Below are positions 44,690 through 52,840 of a stretch of 64,000 nucleotides of DNA, piece after piece. Location: positions 33,451-97,450 of the forward strand of contig JAQBPB010000083.1 of NCBI GenBank assembly GCA_028287745.1. Direction: 5' to 3'. The stretch comes from Chloroflexota bacterium. GTDB taxonomy: Bacteria; Chloroflexota; Chloroflexia; Chloroheliales; Chloroheliaceae. The notes below the pieces were generated by a model that saw only the letters and a program-made list of their open reading frames with translations, did no database searches and had not been told where the DNA came from. The stretch's first letter is position 1, and every line of letters begins with the position of its first letter. Position numbers and translations under genes: made by a program.

Positions 44690-44698
44690 AGGAAATCA

Positions 44699-46066
44699 AT
44701 GACTGATTTTGCGGTAAATATCGGATTTGGCGCGGTGGACCTTACCCCGCCGCCAGGTCTGGCGATGACCGGCTTTAGCGCCCGGACCGAACCGGCCACC
44801 GGTGTCCATGACCAGTTGTTTGCCCGGTCATTTTATGTCCAGGGCCAGGATGGCCCGGAATCAAGTTTGCTTTTGATAAGCCTGGACTTTATCGGGCTTT
44901 CGCAGGCGCTGGTAAACCAGACCAGGCAACTTCTAAACGAGCGCTTTAACCTGCCGCCCGAACGAGTGCTGCTGGCCTGTTCGCATACTCACGGCGGCCC
45001 TTCCACCCTTGACCATGAATTTCTCGGACGGCACGATGCGGAATACCTGGGCTCTTTGCCGGGCCGGATAGCCGACGCCGGGACCCAGGCTATTACCAGG
45101 ACAATTCCAGCCTTCCTGCACCTGGCTGAAGCCCCAGCCGAAAATGCCGGGAAAAACCGGAATGTGCCCGGCGGCCCGATGGACAATATGGCCGGTGTAC
45201 TGGCCGCCACCGATCCCGCTACCGGCGAACTGCTGGGAGTAGTGGTGAACTATACCTGTCACCCAACGGTGCTTGGTCCAAAGAACCTGCTCTACACGGC
45301 CGATTATCCATACTATACCAACCGGGTTATCGCCGAAGACACCGGCCTGCCCCCGGAACGAATTCATTTCACCCAGGGAGCTTGCGGCAATATCAACGCC
45401 GGGCATACCGCTAAAAGCAGCATGACAGCCAGCGCCCTGAGCCTGCGGACCTACGAGGAAGCCGAAAAACTCGGTGGGAATGTCGGTCGGGCCGCCCTCC
45501 AGGCCCTGGCCGCAATCCGGGCTAACCCGGAAGCTCACCGCCTGGCGGTTGCCCCGGCTATCCCGGTCCTGGAAGAAAAAGTAACCCTGGATTGGCACCC
45601 CCAGGAATGGCCCACCCCGGCGGTATTGCATAGTTTTAAGGCCGAGAAAGAAGCGGTGCTGGCGGCCGGGAATGAAACCGGCCGGGCCGATGCCGCCATT
45701 TTACTGAACTGGTCCACCGCCATGCTTGAAGAAAAACTCGACCCAACCTGGCCGCCACTCCGGGCCTCCCTTACCGCTACTCGCCTGGGCCAGCTCAACA
45801 TGATTTCCGTACCGGGCGAACTTTATGTGGAATATGGGTTAGCCATCAAAGAACAGGCCCGCCAGTCCGGCCATAAAGCCTGGGTGCTTGGTTATACCAA
45901 CGGCGATTACGGCTACTACCCGACCCAGGACGCCTTTGAACGCAGAGACTATGAAGCTTCCGGGGCTTACCGCTATTACGGCTTCCCGGGTCCCTTCAAC
46001 CCTCAGGTTGGGGACCAGATCGGAAGCGCCGCCGGTAAGTTATTGGATGAAATAATCAATAAATAG
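44699..46066 (+). CDS. Neutral ceramidase-like hydrolase, paralog 2
   Basis: A 455-residue homolog of the 38474 product. Shared blocks are GFGAVDLTPPPGL, CSHTHGGP (zinc His), VNYTCHPTVLGPKNLLYTAD, ACGNINAGH in place of the ceramidase Ser motif, and VPGELYVEYGLAIKE. As in paralog 1 there is no signal peptide and no C-terminal Ig-like domain. Two divergent copies in one cluster suggest two related substrates or a two-step hydrolysis. ATG 44699 follows AAAGGA. The next gene (aminotransferase) starts 18 bases after it. Confidence 0.78.
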   Translation: MTDFAVNIGFGAVDLTPPPGLAMTGFSARTEPATGVHDQLFARSFYVQGQDGPESSLLLISLDFIGLSQALVNQTRQLLNERFNLPPERVLLACSHTHGGPSTLDHEFLGRHDAEYLGSLPGRIADAGTQAITRTIPAFLHLAEAPAENAGKNRNVPGGPMDNMAGVLAATDPATGELLGVVVNYTCHPTVLGPKNLLYTADYPYYTNRVIAEDTGLPPERIHFTQGACGNINAGHTAKSSMTASALSLRTYEEAEKLGGNVGRAALQALAAIRANPEAHRLAVAPAIPVLEEKVTLDWHPQEWPTPAVLHSFKAEKEAVLAAGNETGRADAAILLNWSTAMLEEKLDPTWPPLRASLTATRLGQLNMISVPGELYVEYGLAIKEQARQSGHKAWVLGYTNGDYGYYPTQDAFERRDYEASGAYRYYGFPGPFNPQVGDQIGSAAGKLLDEIINK

Positions 46067-46084
46067 GAGACAACAGGTAAAGTT

Positions 46085-47347
46085 ATGCAAACTTCAAACA
46101 AAGATGTAGCGGAAACCGCCGGGCAAAGTATAGCCGAAGGTAAATTGGCCTTATTCGGTGGCGAAGCCGCTGCTCCGGCTTTCCCGGCCTGGCCGCAATC
46201 CGGCCCGGAAGAAGAAGCCGGTCTGCTGGAAGTCTTGCGCAGTGGCGAATGGGGCGGCTATAACCCGGTCATACCCGAGTTGGAGCAAAAATTTGCCGCC
46301 CGGCACGGCGCCCGCTATGGTATCGCGATGGCAAACGGTACCCTTTCCCTGGCTGCCGCCTTACAAGCCTGCGGTATCGGGGAAGACCCCACCGACGAAG
46401 TTATTGTCCCTTCCTATACTTTCTTTGCCAGCGCCTCTTCGGTTTTGCTGGCCGGGGCCTCTTTGCGCTTTGCCGATATTGAGCCGGTCAGCCTGACCCT
46501 GGACCCGGCCGCCGTAGAAGCCGCCATCACCCCACGGACCCGGGCGATTATGCCGGTCCATTTCGCCGGGCACCCGGCAAACCTGGCCGCTCTACAGGAA
46601 ATTTGCCGGAAACACAACCTGGTTTTGCTGGAAGACGCCGCCCAGGCCCACGGGGCCGCTTTCCGGGGAAAACCGGTTGGCAGTTGGGGTGACTTGAGCA
46701 GCTTTAGTTTCCAGGCTTCCAAGAACATGACCGCCGGAGAGGGCGGCATGATTGTCACCAATAATGAAGACCTCGCCAACAAAGTCTGGGGCCTGACCAA
46801 CCAGGGCCGCAAAAAGGGCGGCAAGTGGTACGAACATTACGTCCTGGGCGCAAACTACCGCCTGACCGGGTTCCAGGGAGCCATGCTGCTGGCCCAACTG
46901 GGCCGCCTGGATGCCCAGGTGAATTTGCGCCAGCAAAACGCCGCCATCCTCGACCGCGAGTTACGAGCTAACCCGCAGCTAGGGCTGTCCCCGATTGGCC
47001 GTACCCCGGACGCCACCAGCCACGCCTACCATATATATGTCTCTCGCTACAACCAGGAAGCGCTGGACGGACTTTCCCGCGAACGCTTTGTCGAAGCCCT
47101 GGCAGCGGAAGGAGTGCCCTGCAGCACCGGTTACCCGATGGTGCTGGATGACCAGCCGGTCTTCCAGACCGAAAAACTCGCGCCGCGTGTTACCACCGGC
47201 GATGTGCCGCACTCCCGCCAGGCCGTAGCCGATGTTGTCTGGTTCATCCAGCGGGTCTTACTGGGAACCGAACAGGATACTTACCGCTTACTGGAAGTCC
47301 TGGAAAAAGTCCGGCGCAACCGGGGAAAACTAAAGAGTGGGAATTAA
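46085..47347 (+). CDS. DegT/DnrJ/EryC1/StrS-type aminotransferase
   Basis: A 420-residue PLP enzyme that interconverts keto and amino sugars. The N-terminal substrate loop SGEWGGYN, MANGTLSLAAAL, the PLP-holding EDAAQAHGA and the Schiff-base Lys in SFQASKNMTAGEGG are all present. Such enzymes usually act on nucleotide-linked sugars but also on free inosose or 3-keto sugars. Between a ceramidase-like hydrolase and two Gfo/Idh/MocA dehydrogenases (3 bases to the next gene), it may work in the degradative direction, removing an amino group from an amino sugar or aminocyclitol. That direction is inference. Confidence 0.88.
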   Translation: MQTSNKDVAETAGQSIAEGKLALFGGEAAAPAFPAWPQSGPEEEAGLLEVLRSGEWGGYNPVIPELEQKFAARHGARYGIAMANGTLSLAAALQACGIGEDPTDEVIVPSYTFFASASSVLLAGASLRFADIEPVSLTLDPAAVEAAITPRTRAIMPVHFAGHPANLAALQEICRKHNLVLLEDAAQAHGAAFRGKPVGSWGDLSSFSFQASKNMTAGEGGMIVTNNEDLANKVWGLTNQGRKKGGKWYEHYVLGANYRLTGFQGAMLLAQLGRLDAQVNLRQQNAAILDRELRANPQLGLSPIGRTPDATSHAYHIYVSRYNQEALDGLSRERFVEALAAEGVPCSTGYPMVLDDQPVFQTEKLAPRVTTGDVPHSRQAVADVVWFIQRVLLGTEQDTYRLLEVLEKVRRNRGKLKSGN

Positions 47348-47350
47348 GTT

Positions 47351-48418
47351 TTGACAGCCTACATTTCACCAGAAAATACAGATTCTCCTGAAATTGGGTT
47401 TGGTCTGATTGGCCTGGGGATGATTGCACCCAAACACGCCCAGGCTATTAAAGCCACCCCCGGCGCCAGGTTAGTGGCCGTACTCGGCACCGACCCGGAC
47501 CGGGCGGCGGCCTTCGCGGCCCAATATGGCGGCCAGCCTTACACCGACCTGGCGGCATTCCTGGCTCACCCCGGCCTGGATGTGGTCAATATTTGCACTC
47601 CAAGCGGCGATCACGCCCACTCGGGCAGCGCGGCAGCCCGGGCCGGTAAGCACGTCATGGTCGAAAAACCGCTGGAAGTCTCCCTGGAAGCAGCCGACCG
47701 GCTGATTGAAACCTGTCATAAGGCCGGGGTAAAACTGGCCGTTATTTCGCAGCGCCGCTTTGAACCGGATATCCAGCGGCTGCGCCAGGCGCTCAATGCC
47801 GGGTATTTTGGCCCGCTGCTTTCGGCGGATGTCTTTATCAAGTGGTATCGCAGCCAGGAGTATTACGACAGCGCTCCCTGGCGCGGCACTTACGAACTGG
47901 ACGGCGGTGGAGCCCTCATGAACCAGGGCGTCCATTACGTGGACGTGCTACAGTGGTTGGCCGGTCAGGTAAAAAGCGTGCGGGCGATTACCCGGACCGC
48001 CGCTCATAACATCGAAGTGGAAGACCTGGCTTTAGCCATCCTGACTTTCGAAAACGGCGCGGTCGGCCTGCTGGAAGCTTCGACTATTCATTTTCCCGGC
48101 CTGCTGGAACGCCTGGAACTGACCGGGTGCAACGGTACAGCCGTTTTGGAAGCCGGAAAGTTCAGGGTCTGGCAGTTTAAGACCCCTCCCGAAACGGAAA
48201 TCGCCCCCTATATGGACGACGTTCCGGGCGAAAGCGGGGCCAAACAACCGGGTGATATTACTTACCGGGGCCACGCCTATCAGGTGGCGGATATGGTGGC
48301 GGCCATCCGCGAGGACCGCGACCCGGCGATTACCGGCGAAGAAGGCCGCAAGCCCCTGGAAATTATCCTGGCGGTTTACCAATCGGCCCGGGAAGGCCGG
48401 GAGATATTCTTAACTTAA
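47351..48418 (+). CDS. Gfo/Idh/MocA oxidoreductase 2
   Basis: A 355-residue NAD(P)-dependent enzyme with GLIGLGMIAPKHAQAI, the catalytic MVEKPLEVSLEAAD and GGGALMNQGVHYVDVLQWL. TTG 47351 starts 3 bases after the aminotransferase, implying tight coupling. The WYRSQEYYDSAPWRG segment fits the subgroup with 3-oxidation of pyranosides, but this is only suggestive. A dehydrogenase-aminotransferase pair of this kind occurs in kanosamine synthesis (NtdC/NtdA) and could run in reverse here. Confidence 0.88.
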   Translation: MTAYISPENTDSPEIGFGLIGLGMIAPKHAQAIKATPGARLVAVLGTDPDRAAAFAAQYGGQPYTDLAAFLAHPGLDVVNICTPSGDHAHSGSAAARAGKHVMVEKPLEVSLEAADRLIETCHKAGVKLAVISQRRFEPDIQRLRQALNAGYFGPLLSADVFIKWYRSQEYYDSAPWRGTYELDGGGALMNQGVHYVDVLQWLAGQVKSVRAITRTAAHNIEVEDLALAILTFENGAVGLLEASTIHFPGLLERLELTGCNGTAVLEAGKFRVWQFKTPPETEIAPYMDDVPGESGAKQPGDITYRGHAYQVADMVAAIREDRDPAITGEEGRKPLEIILAVYQSAREGREIFLT

Positions 48419-48464
48419 ACTTATTTCAATCAGGTCAATTCCTGACAGAAAAGGGAGTTTCTAA

Positions 48465-49496
48465 TTGACTAGCCCAGCAACAGTCCGTTTTGCGGTAATT
48501 GGCATCAATCACGGGCACATTTACGACCAGGTGAACATGCTTTTAGAGGGTGGAGCGGAACTGGCCGCGTTTTACGCCCCGGAGGCGGACCTGGCCGCGA
48601 AATTTGCTAAAACCTACCCTCAGGCCCTTCAAGCCGGTTCCACCAATCAAATCCTGGAAGACCCCGGCATCCAACTGGTAACTTCGGCCGCTATCCCGAA
48701 CGAACGCGCCCCGTTAGGGGTGGAAGTTATGCGGCACGGCAAAGATTTTCTCTCGGACAAACCGGGCTTTACGACCCTGGAACAACTGGCGGAAGCCCGG
48801 CGGGTCCAGGCCGAAACCGGCCGGATTTACTCGGTATTCTATGCCGAAAGACTGGCTAACCCGGCCACCTTACGCGCTGGCGAACTGGTCAAGTCCGGCG
48901 CTATCGGCCAGGTGGTCCAGACCATTGGGGTGGGACCGCACAAGATTAACCTGGCGGCCCGGCCTGACTGGTTTTTTGAGCGCCAGAAATACGGCGGCAT
49001 CCTGACCGATATTGCCTCGCACCAGATGGACCAGTTTCTTTTCTTCAGCGGAGCGCGTTCGGCCGAAGTAGTCTTTTCGCAGGTAGCCAATTACCAGCAC
49101 CCCGATTACCCTGAACTGGAAGACTTTGGGGATGCGGTATTGCGTGGAGAAAATTGCAGCGGTTACGTGCGGGTGGACTGGTTCACCCCGGCCGGACTGC
49201 CAACCTTTGGTGATACCCGCCTGACTGTAATTGGCACCGAAGGATACATTGAGGTCAGAAAAAATCTTGACCTGGGCGGCCGCCCAGGTGCCAACCATCT
49301 TTTCCTGACCGATGGCAAAGGCGTGCATTACCAGAACTGCGAAGATGTTGAAGTGCCCTTTGCCCGCCAGTTATTGGATGATGTAATCAACCGGACCGAA
49401 ACGGCCATGACCCAGGAACACTGTTTCCTGGCTTCCGAACTGACTCTTAAGGCCCAGGCTAACGCGGTCCGCCTGGGGTTCCTTCCTAAACCCTAG
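48465..49496 (+). CDS. Gfo/Idh/MocA oxidoreductase 3
   Basis: A 343-residue homolog, more divergent. The Rossmann start is FAVIGINHGHIY and the Lys motif is LSDKPGFTTLEQL (DKP in place of EKP). The second domain has GGILTDIASHQMDQFL. Its substrate is probably different from the other two. TTG 48465 follows AAAGGGAG by seven bases. It is the last gene of the cluster before a strong terminator. Confidence 0.85.
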   Translation: MTSPATVRFAVIGINHGHIYDQVNMLLEGGAELAAFYAPEADLAAKFAKTYPQALQAGSTNQILEDPGIQLVTSAAIPNERAPLGVEVMRHGKDFLSDKPGFTTLEQLAEARRVQAETGRIYSVFYAERLANPATLRAGELVKSGAIGQVVQTIGVGPHKINLAARPDWFFERQKYGGILTDIASHQMDQFLFFSGARSAEVVFSQVANYQHPDYPELEDFGDAVLRGENCSGYVRVDWFTPAGLPTFGDTRLTVIGTEGYIEVRKNLDLGGRPGANHLFLTDGKGVHYQNCEDVEVPFARQLLDDVINRTETAMTQEHCFLASELTLKAQANAVRLGFLPKP

Positions 49497-49500
49497 TCGC

Positions 49501-49576
49501 CTACAAACAAATTTGAGGGAAGGTCGTCTGAAAATAAATTTATTCCCGGACATCCTTCCCTCAAATTTGTTTGTAG
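49501..49576. terminator. 23-bp-stem terminator closing the catabolic cluster
   Basis: A perfect 23-bp inverted repeat (49501-49523 and 49554-49576, core AAATTTGAGGGAAGG) directly after the last oxidoreductase gene, followed by CTTTTTCT. A smaller hairpin CCCATTTG/CAAATGGG is at 49629-49656, near the end of arsI. Confidence 0.9.
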
Positions 49577-49689
49577 CTTTTTCTAATCAGATGCTTTCCA
49601 CCTGGCCTGGCTTCACCCTGCATCCCACCCCATTTGTGTTGAAACCCTCAAATGGGATATGTAGATTATGTTCGTCCTTTCCCGGCCTT

Positions 49690-50244
49690 TTACTTTTTAG
49701 CCGAGCAAGCGCAAGCCTTCACAAGTTCCAGCGATTGGGTAGAAGTCGGGGCGGCGCAGCAATCGGCGGCGCAGCAGCTTTCCTCGCTTGATTGGACCCG
49801 GTTAGCCGAGTGCTCTGGGGCATCCGCTTCCAATACCACAAACACTTCCCACTCATTGTTATCCGGGTCGTGAACCCAGACTTTATCCTGGACCGCGTAA
49901 CAACAGGTTACATTATCTTCTTCAAAGGTCGCCAGGCCCGCCTGGATAAAGCGGTCCTTGGCGGCGGCCACTTCGCCGGTGCTTTTCACCTGGATGCCAA
50001 AGTGCGATAAGGTGCCGCCCGGCACAACCGAGGATTTTTCGTTAAGGGTAAAGTTCACGGGCGGGTTGCTTACTTCAAACTTGGCATACCCAGGCCGGAC
50101 TTTGGCGGGAGCCTGGTCGAAAAGGGTCTGGTAAAACGGTAGGGCTTGCTCGACATTTGATACATTTATGGCTACATGTACCCGGGTGCTGGTCGCAAAC
50201 TCGACGGCGCTATTCTGGCTGGCGGCTTGTTCGGCTATGGTCAT
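49690..50244 (-). CDS. arsI: ArsI-type C-As lyase (VOC family)
   Basis: A 184-residue type-I extradiol-dioxygenase-fold protein that breaks the carbon-arsenic bond of trivalent organoarsenicals such as methylarsenite. The metal ligands are His in RVHVAINV, His in LSHFGIQV and Glu in NEWEVFVVL. The vicinal Cys pair that binds arsenic is in NVTCCYAVQDK. The tail is Cys-rich (CCAADCCAA...ACACSAKK). ATG 50244 follows AAAGGAG by eight bases. CadI is the closest alternative; the arsenic operon context supports ArsI. Confidence 0.9.
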   Translation of the reverse strand: MTIAEQAASQNSAVEFATSTRVHVAINVSNVEQALPFYQTLFDQAPAKVRPGYAKFEVSNPPVNFTLNEKSSVVPGGTLSHFGIQVKSTGEVAAAKDRFIQAGLATFEEDNVTCCYAVQDKVWVHDPDNNEWEVFVVLEADAPEHSANRVQSSEESCCAADCCAAPTSTQSLELVKACACSAKK

Positions 50245-50286
50245 TGGGAAAGCTCCTTTCAATATTTAATAATTATAATTTAATAA

Positions 50287-50487
50287 TTATATGTAAGTTA
50301 TTCGGGCCTGGTCTTCTTCATAAAACCGGAAGCTGCGCTGGCGGTCTAACCGGTCAAGGGCCGCACTTCTGCGGCATTCTACCGTGCAAACCTGGCTGCA
50401 ACTATCACAAAAGCTGACGGTTCCTTCTAAACGAGTGTTGCTGGCCTGGCTGCTGCGGGTAATAAGCTGGACTAATTTACGGATCAT
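50287..50487 (-). CDS. 66-residue Cys-rich protein in the arsenic operon
   Basis: A small soluble protein beginning MIRKLVQLITRSS with the cluster FCDSCSQVCTVEC (C-x2-C-x3-C-x3-C) at about residues 25-37, followed by a basic helical tail. I do not recognise the family. The thiols suggest metal or arsenite binding. It lies 42 bases upstream of arsI, and ArsR-like operators lie just before it, so it probably takes part in organoarsenical or arsenite handling. ATG 50487 has a TAGGA close upstream; a longer reading to 50598 would cross the operator and hairpin and is not favoured. Confidence 0.6.
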   Translation of the reverse strand: MIRKLVQLITRSSQASNTRLEGTVSFCDSCSQVCTVECRRSAALDRLDRQRSFRFYEEDQARITYI

Positions 50488-50508
50488 AATTCCTACACTT
50501 TCCCATAT

Positions 50509-50524
50509 ATCGAAGTTTATCAAT
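50509..50524 (-). promoter_or_regulatory. Candidate ArsR operator, copy 3
   Basis: Minus-strand ATTGATAAACTTCGAT (ATTGA-N6-TCGAT), about 20 bases before the Cys-rich gene start. Confidence 0.5.
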
Positions 50525-50541
50525 GTATCAGGGCCATTTTT

Positions 50542-50562
50542 AGGGCCTTTGTTAAAGGCCCT
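50542..50562 (-). terminator. Hairpin downstream of arsC
   Basis: A perfect 9-bp stem (AGGGCCTTT / AAAGGCCCT, 3-base loop), followed on the minus strand by AAAAATGG and not by a U-tract. It lies between the second ars promoter and the Cys-rich gene and may attenuate read-through. Confidence 0.5.
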
Positions 50563-50588
50563 GGTTGTTTTCGTCTGGTGCTGAAACC

Positions 50589-50617
50589 AGTTTAGCAAAC
50601 ATATTGATATTTGTCAA
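50589..50617 (-). promoter_or_regulatory. Internal promoter for the Cys-rich gene and arsI
   Basis: On the minus strand TTGACA (50617-50612), 17-base spacer, TAAACT (50594-50589). The ArsR-like operator 50603-50618 overlaps the -35. Confidence 0.6.
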
Positions 50618-50618
50618 T
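50603..50618 (-). promoter_or_regulatory. Candidate ArsR operator, copy 2
   Basis: ATTGACAAATATCAAT, extended to the perfect dyad ATATTGA-N6-TCAATAT at 50601-50620. It resembles ArsR/SmtB-family operators and overlaps the internal promoter. Confidence 0.7.
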
Positions 50619-50640
50619 ATATAGTTATACGTATTTTTGC

Positions 50641-51075
50641 CTATTTCCCGGAATTGGTCTCAGGCGACGTTGCGAGGCCGAATTGGGCCTCAATCCGCGC
50701 CCGGATGGCCTCTCTTACCTGGCGGTAGACTGCCAGTTGCTCGGCATGCATCCCGGTGGCTCTGGAAGGGTCGGGGAAACTCCAGTGCAGCCGGTTTGCC
50801 GCCCCTGGAAATACCGGGCAGCTTTCGTTGGCCTGGTCGCAGACGGTTATCACGTAATCAAACGGCTGGTTGAGGTATTCGGTCAGCACTTTAGATCGCT
50901 GGCCGGATATATCAATGCCCAGCTCCTGCATGGCCTCAATTGCCAGCGGCCGTACGTGAGTGGCTTCCGTCCCGGCGCTAAAGGCTTCAAATTTCCCTTT
51001 ACCAAGCTCGCGCAAAAGCCCTTCGGCCATCTGGGAGCGGGCCGAGTTGTGGGTACATAGAAACAATACTCGCAT
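50641..51075 (-). CDS. arsC: Arsenate reductase, LMW-PTP-like
   Basis: A 144-residue arsenate reductase of the thioredoxin-dependent group. The P-loop is CTHNSARSQMAEG (nucleophilic Cys near residue 7), and the two relay cysteines are in CDQANESCPVF. It reduces arsenate to arsenite, which Acr3 then exports. It starts 66 bases after acr3. The spacing of the cysteines and FPDPSRATG fit the Staphylococcus pI258-like group and not glutaredoxin-type ArsC. Confidence 0.95.
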   Translation of the reverse strand: MRVLFLCTHNSARSQMAEGLLRELGKGKFEAFSAGTEATHVRPLAIEAMQELGIDISGQRSKVLTEYLNQPFDYVITVCDQANESCPVFPGAANRLHWSFPDPSRATGMHAEQLAVYRQVREAIRARIEAQFGLATSPETNSGK

Positions 51076-51141
51076 AAATTTTTAAAACCTTTCTGGTTCT
51101 AAAACCCACTCTGGCAGTCACAGCTGACGCCAATTTAATCC

Positions 51142-52317
51142 CTACTTAAGCTCTGGTCCGGATGGCCTCCCTGTGAAAACCGGGTCGGCCAGCTTGGCCC
51201 CGGAAGGAAGATTTGTCGGACAACCGGCCTCCCCGGCAGCTTGAAGTATGGCCGGGTCAGCGGTCTTGATTTCGTTTTTGAAGTACTTTCGCTGGAAGTA
51301 AAAGGCCAGGTTGACCAGTGCTATCAGGGCCGGGACCTCGACCAATGGGCCGATGACCGCCGCAAAAGCTGCCCCGGAATTGATACCAAAGACGGCAATT
51401 GCCACCGCGATAGCCAGCTCAAAGTTGTTTCCGGAGGCGGTAAAAGCTATGGTCGCGGTGCGCGAATAATCCGCTCCGATTTTCCGGGCCATCCAGAAAC
51501 TGACCAGGAACATTATGGCGAAATAAAGGCAGAGCGGCAGGGCAATCCTGACCACATCAAAGGGTATCTGTATAATCAAATTACCCTTGAGGCTAAACAT
51601 AGCCACAATTGTAAAGAGCAAGGCGACCAGGGTTACCGGGCTAATTTTGGGGATAAACTTCTTTTCGTACCACTCCCGGCCTTTGGCCCTGAGCAGGAAA
51701 AAGCGAGTTAACATCCCGGCCAGGAAGGGAATCCCCAGGTAGATAAAGACGCTTTCGGCGATCTGGCCGATACCAATATTGACCTGGCTACCCTTGAGGC
51801 CAAAGACCGGCGGCAGGACCGTGATAAAGAACCAGGCGTAAATGCTGTAAAAAAAGACCTGGAAGATACTATTAAAGGCGACCAGCCCGGCGGCATACTC
51901 GCTATCGCCTTTAGCCAGTTCGTTCCAGACGATAACCATCGCGATACAACGGGCCAACCCGATCATTATTAACCCGGTCATATACTCCGGCTTGTCGGGC
52001 AGTAGCAGGATTGCCAGGAAAAACATCAAGACCGGACCGATCAGCCAGTTCTGGACCAGCGAAAGCAGGAGGATTTTCCAGTTGCGAAAGACGTCGCCTA
52101 ATTCTTCGTACCTGACCTTTGCCAGCGGCGGGTACATCATCAAAATCAAACCAATCGCAATCGGTATATTGGTAGTGCCAACCTGAAACTGGTTTACAAA
52201 TCCTTCCGCCCCACTCCAGAAGTAACCAATCGCTACGCCCAGGGCCATTGCCGTAAAAATCCAAACTGTTAAATAGCGGTCGAGAAAGGACAGTTTCTTA
52301 CCGTCTGACTCCTTCAA
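51142..52317 (-). CDS. acr3: Acr3-type arsenite exporter
   Basis: A 391-residue inner-membrane protein of about ten helices. The conserved region GLARCIAMVIVWNELA contains the essential Cys of Acr3, and TASGNNFELAIAVAIAVFG is the other family core. I chose TTG 52317 because AAGGAG lies 6 bases before it and the product begins MKESDGKKLSFLDRYL, like relatives. An ATG at 52386 would add 23 residues, has no Shine-Dalgarno and overlaps an operator. It exports arsenite using the proton gradient. Confidence 0.94.
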   Translation of the reverse strand: MKESDGKKLSFLDRYLTVWIFTAMALGVAIGYFWSGAEGFVNQFQVGTTNIPIAIGLILMMYPPLAKVRYEELGDVFRNWKILLLSLVQNWLIGPVLMFFLAILLLPDKPEYMTGLIMIGLARCIAMVIVWNELAKGDSEYAAGLVAFNSIFQVFFYSIYAWFFITVLPPVFGLKGSQVNIGIGQIAESVFIYLGIPFLAGMLTRFFLLRAKGREWYEKKFIPKISPVTLVALLFTIVAMFSLKGNLIIQIPFDVVRIALPLCLYFAIMFLVSFWMARKIGADYSRTATIAFTASGNNFELAIAVAIAVFGINSGAAFAAVIGPLVEVPALIALVNLAFYFQRKYFKNEIKTADPAILQAAGEAGCPTNLPSGAKLADPVFTGRPSGPELK

Positions 52318-52384
52318 CTTTTGCTCCTTAGACTTTATCTTTTGTACAAATAAAACTGGCCCATATTTATTATCGCGATTATTC

Positions 52385-52400
52385 ATCGAAGGTCATCAAT
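52385..52400 (-). promoter_or_regulatory. Candidate ArsR operator, copy 4
   Basis: Minus-strand ATTGATGACCTTCGAT (ATTGA-N6-TCGAT) in the gap between arsR and acr3. It matches copy 3 at 14 of 16 positions. No clear promoter hexamers are seen beside it. Confidence 0.5.
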
Positions 52401-52418
52401 ATGAGAGCCCAAAAATTT

Positions 52419-52805
52419 TTAAGTAGCCATGGCCGGGACCTGTACTCCCAGAAGAGTACTCATCAGGGCTTTTACTTTCTCAACATTGGACAGGACCGGG
52501 GAATAATAGACCCATTTACCCCGTTTATCACCGTTAATTAAACCGGCTTCGCGCAGGATGCGCAGGTGGTGGGATATTGTCGGCTGGCCCAGGTTAAAGC
52601 TGGCAGTTATGTCGCAGACGCAAACCTCGTCCTGGCTGGCAATAAGCATTCCCAATATGGTCAACCGGGTCGGGTCGGCCAACGCCGAAAACAGGCTGGC
52701 CGCTTGCTCGGTCTGAGCCCGGTTAAGGGGCGGCGGGGCGGCAGGTGTACAGCAGGCTTCCTGGCTTTTATTATTCAGTTCCAGCACTTTTAGTTCTTGC
52801 TTCAT
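52419..52805 (-). CDS. arsR: ArsR/SmtB-family arsenic repressor
   Basis: A 128-residue winged-helix repressor. DNA-binding helices are FNLGQPTISHHLRILREAGL, followed by the wing KRGKWVYYSP. The metal sensor motif is EVCVCDI in alpha3, as in ArsR, and an N-terminal Cys pair (QEACCTPA) may add ligands. It leads the arsR-acr3-arsC set. The ATG at 52805 lies only 6 bases after the -10, with no Shine-Dalgarno, so the mRNA is probably leaderless. Confidence 0.94.
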   Translation of the reverse strand: MKQELKVLELNNKSQEACCTPAAPPPLNRAQTEQAASLFSALADPTRLTILGMLIASQDEVCVCDITASFNLGQPTISHHLRILREAGLINGDKRGKWVYYSPVLSNVEKVKALMSTLLGVQVPAMAT

Positions 52806-52811
52806 GTTTAA

Positions 52812-52840
52812 ATACTAGCATACAAATCGAGGAACGTCAA
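52812..52840 (-). promoter_or_regulatory. arsR promoter
   Basis: On the minus strand TTGACG (52840-52835), 17-base spacer, TAGTAT (52817-52812). The expected start of transcription falls at or next to the A of the arsR ATG. Confidence 0.65.

Noticed and set aside
44933..45631. A 232-codon antisense frame inside the second ceramidase-like gene
   Set aside because: Shadow of a conserved gene in G/C-rich codons, without its own ribosome binding site.
50264..50291. Direct repeat TTTAATAATTATA between the Cys-rich gene and arsI
   Set aside because: A 14-base period duplicated once in A/T-rich sequence; it lacks the dyad of the ArsR sites and is probably a slippage duplication.
50488..50598. N-terminal extension of the Cys-rich protein up to 50598
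   Set aside because: It would be translated through the operator and hairpin region and has no family-like sequence.
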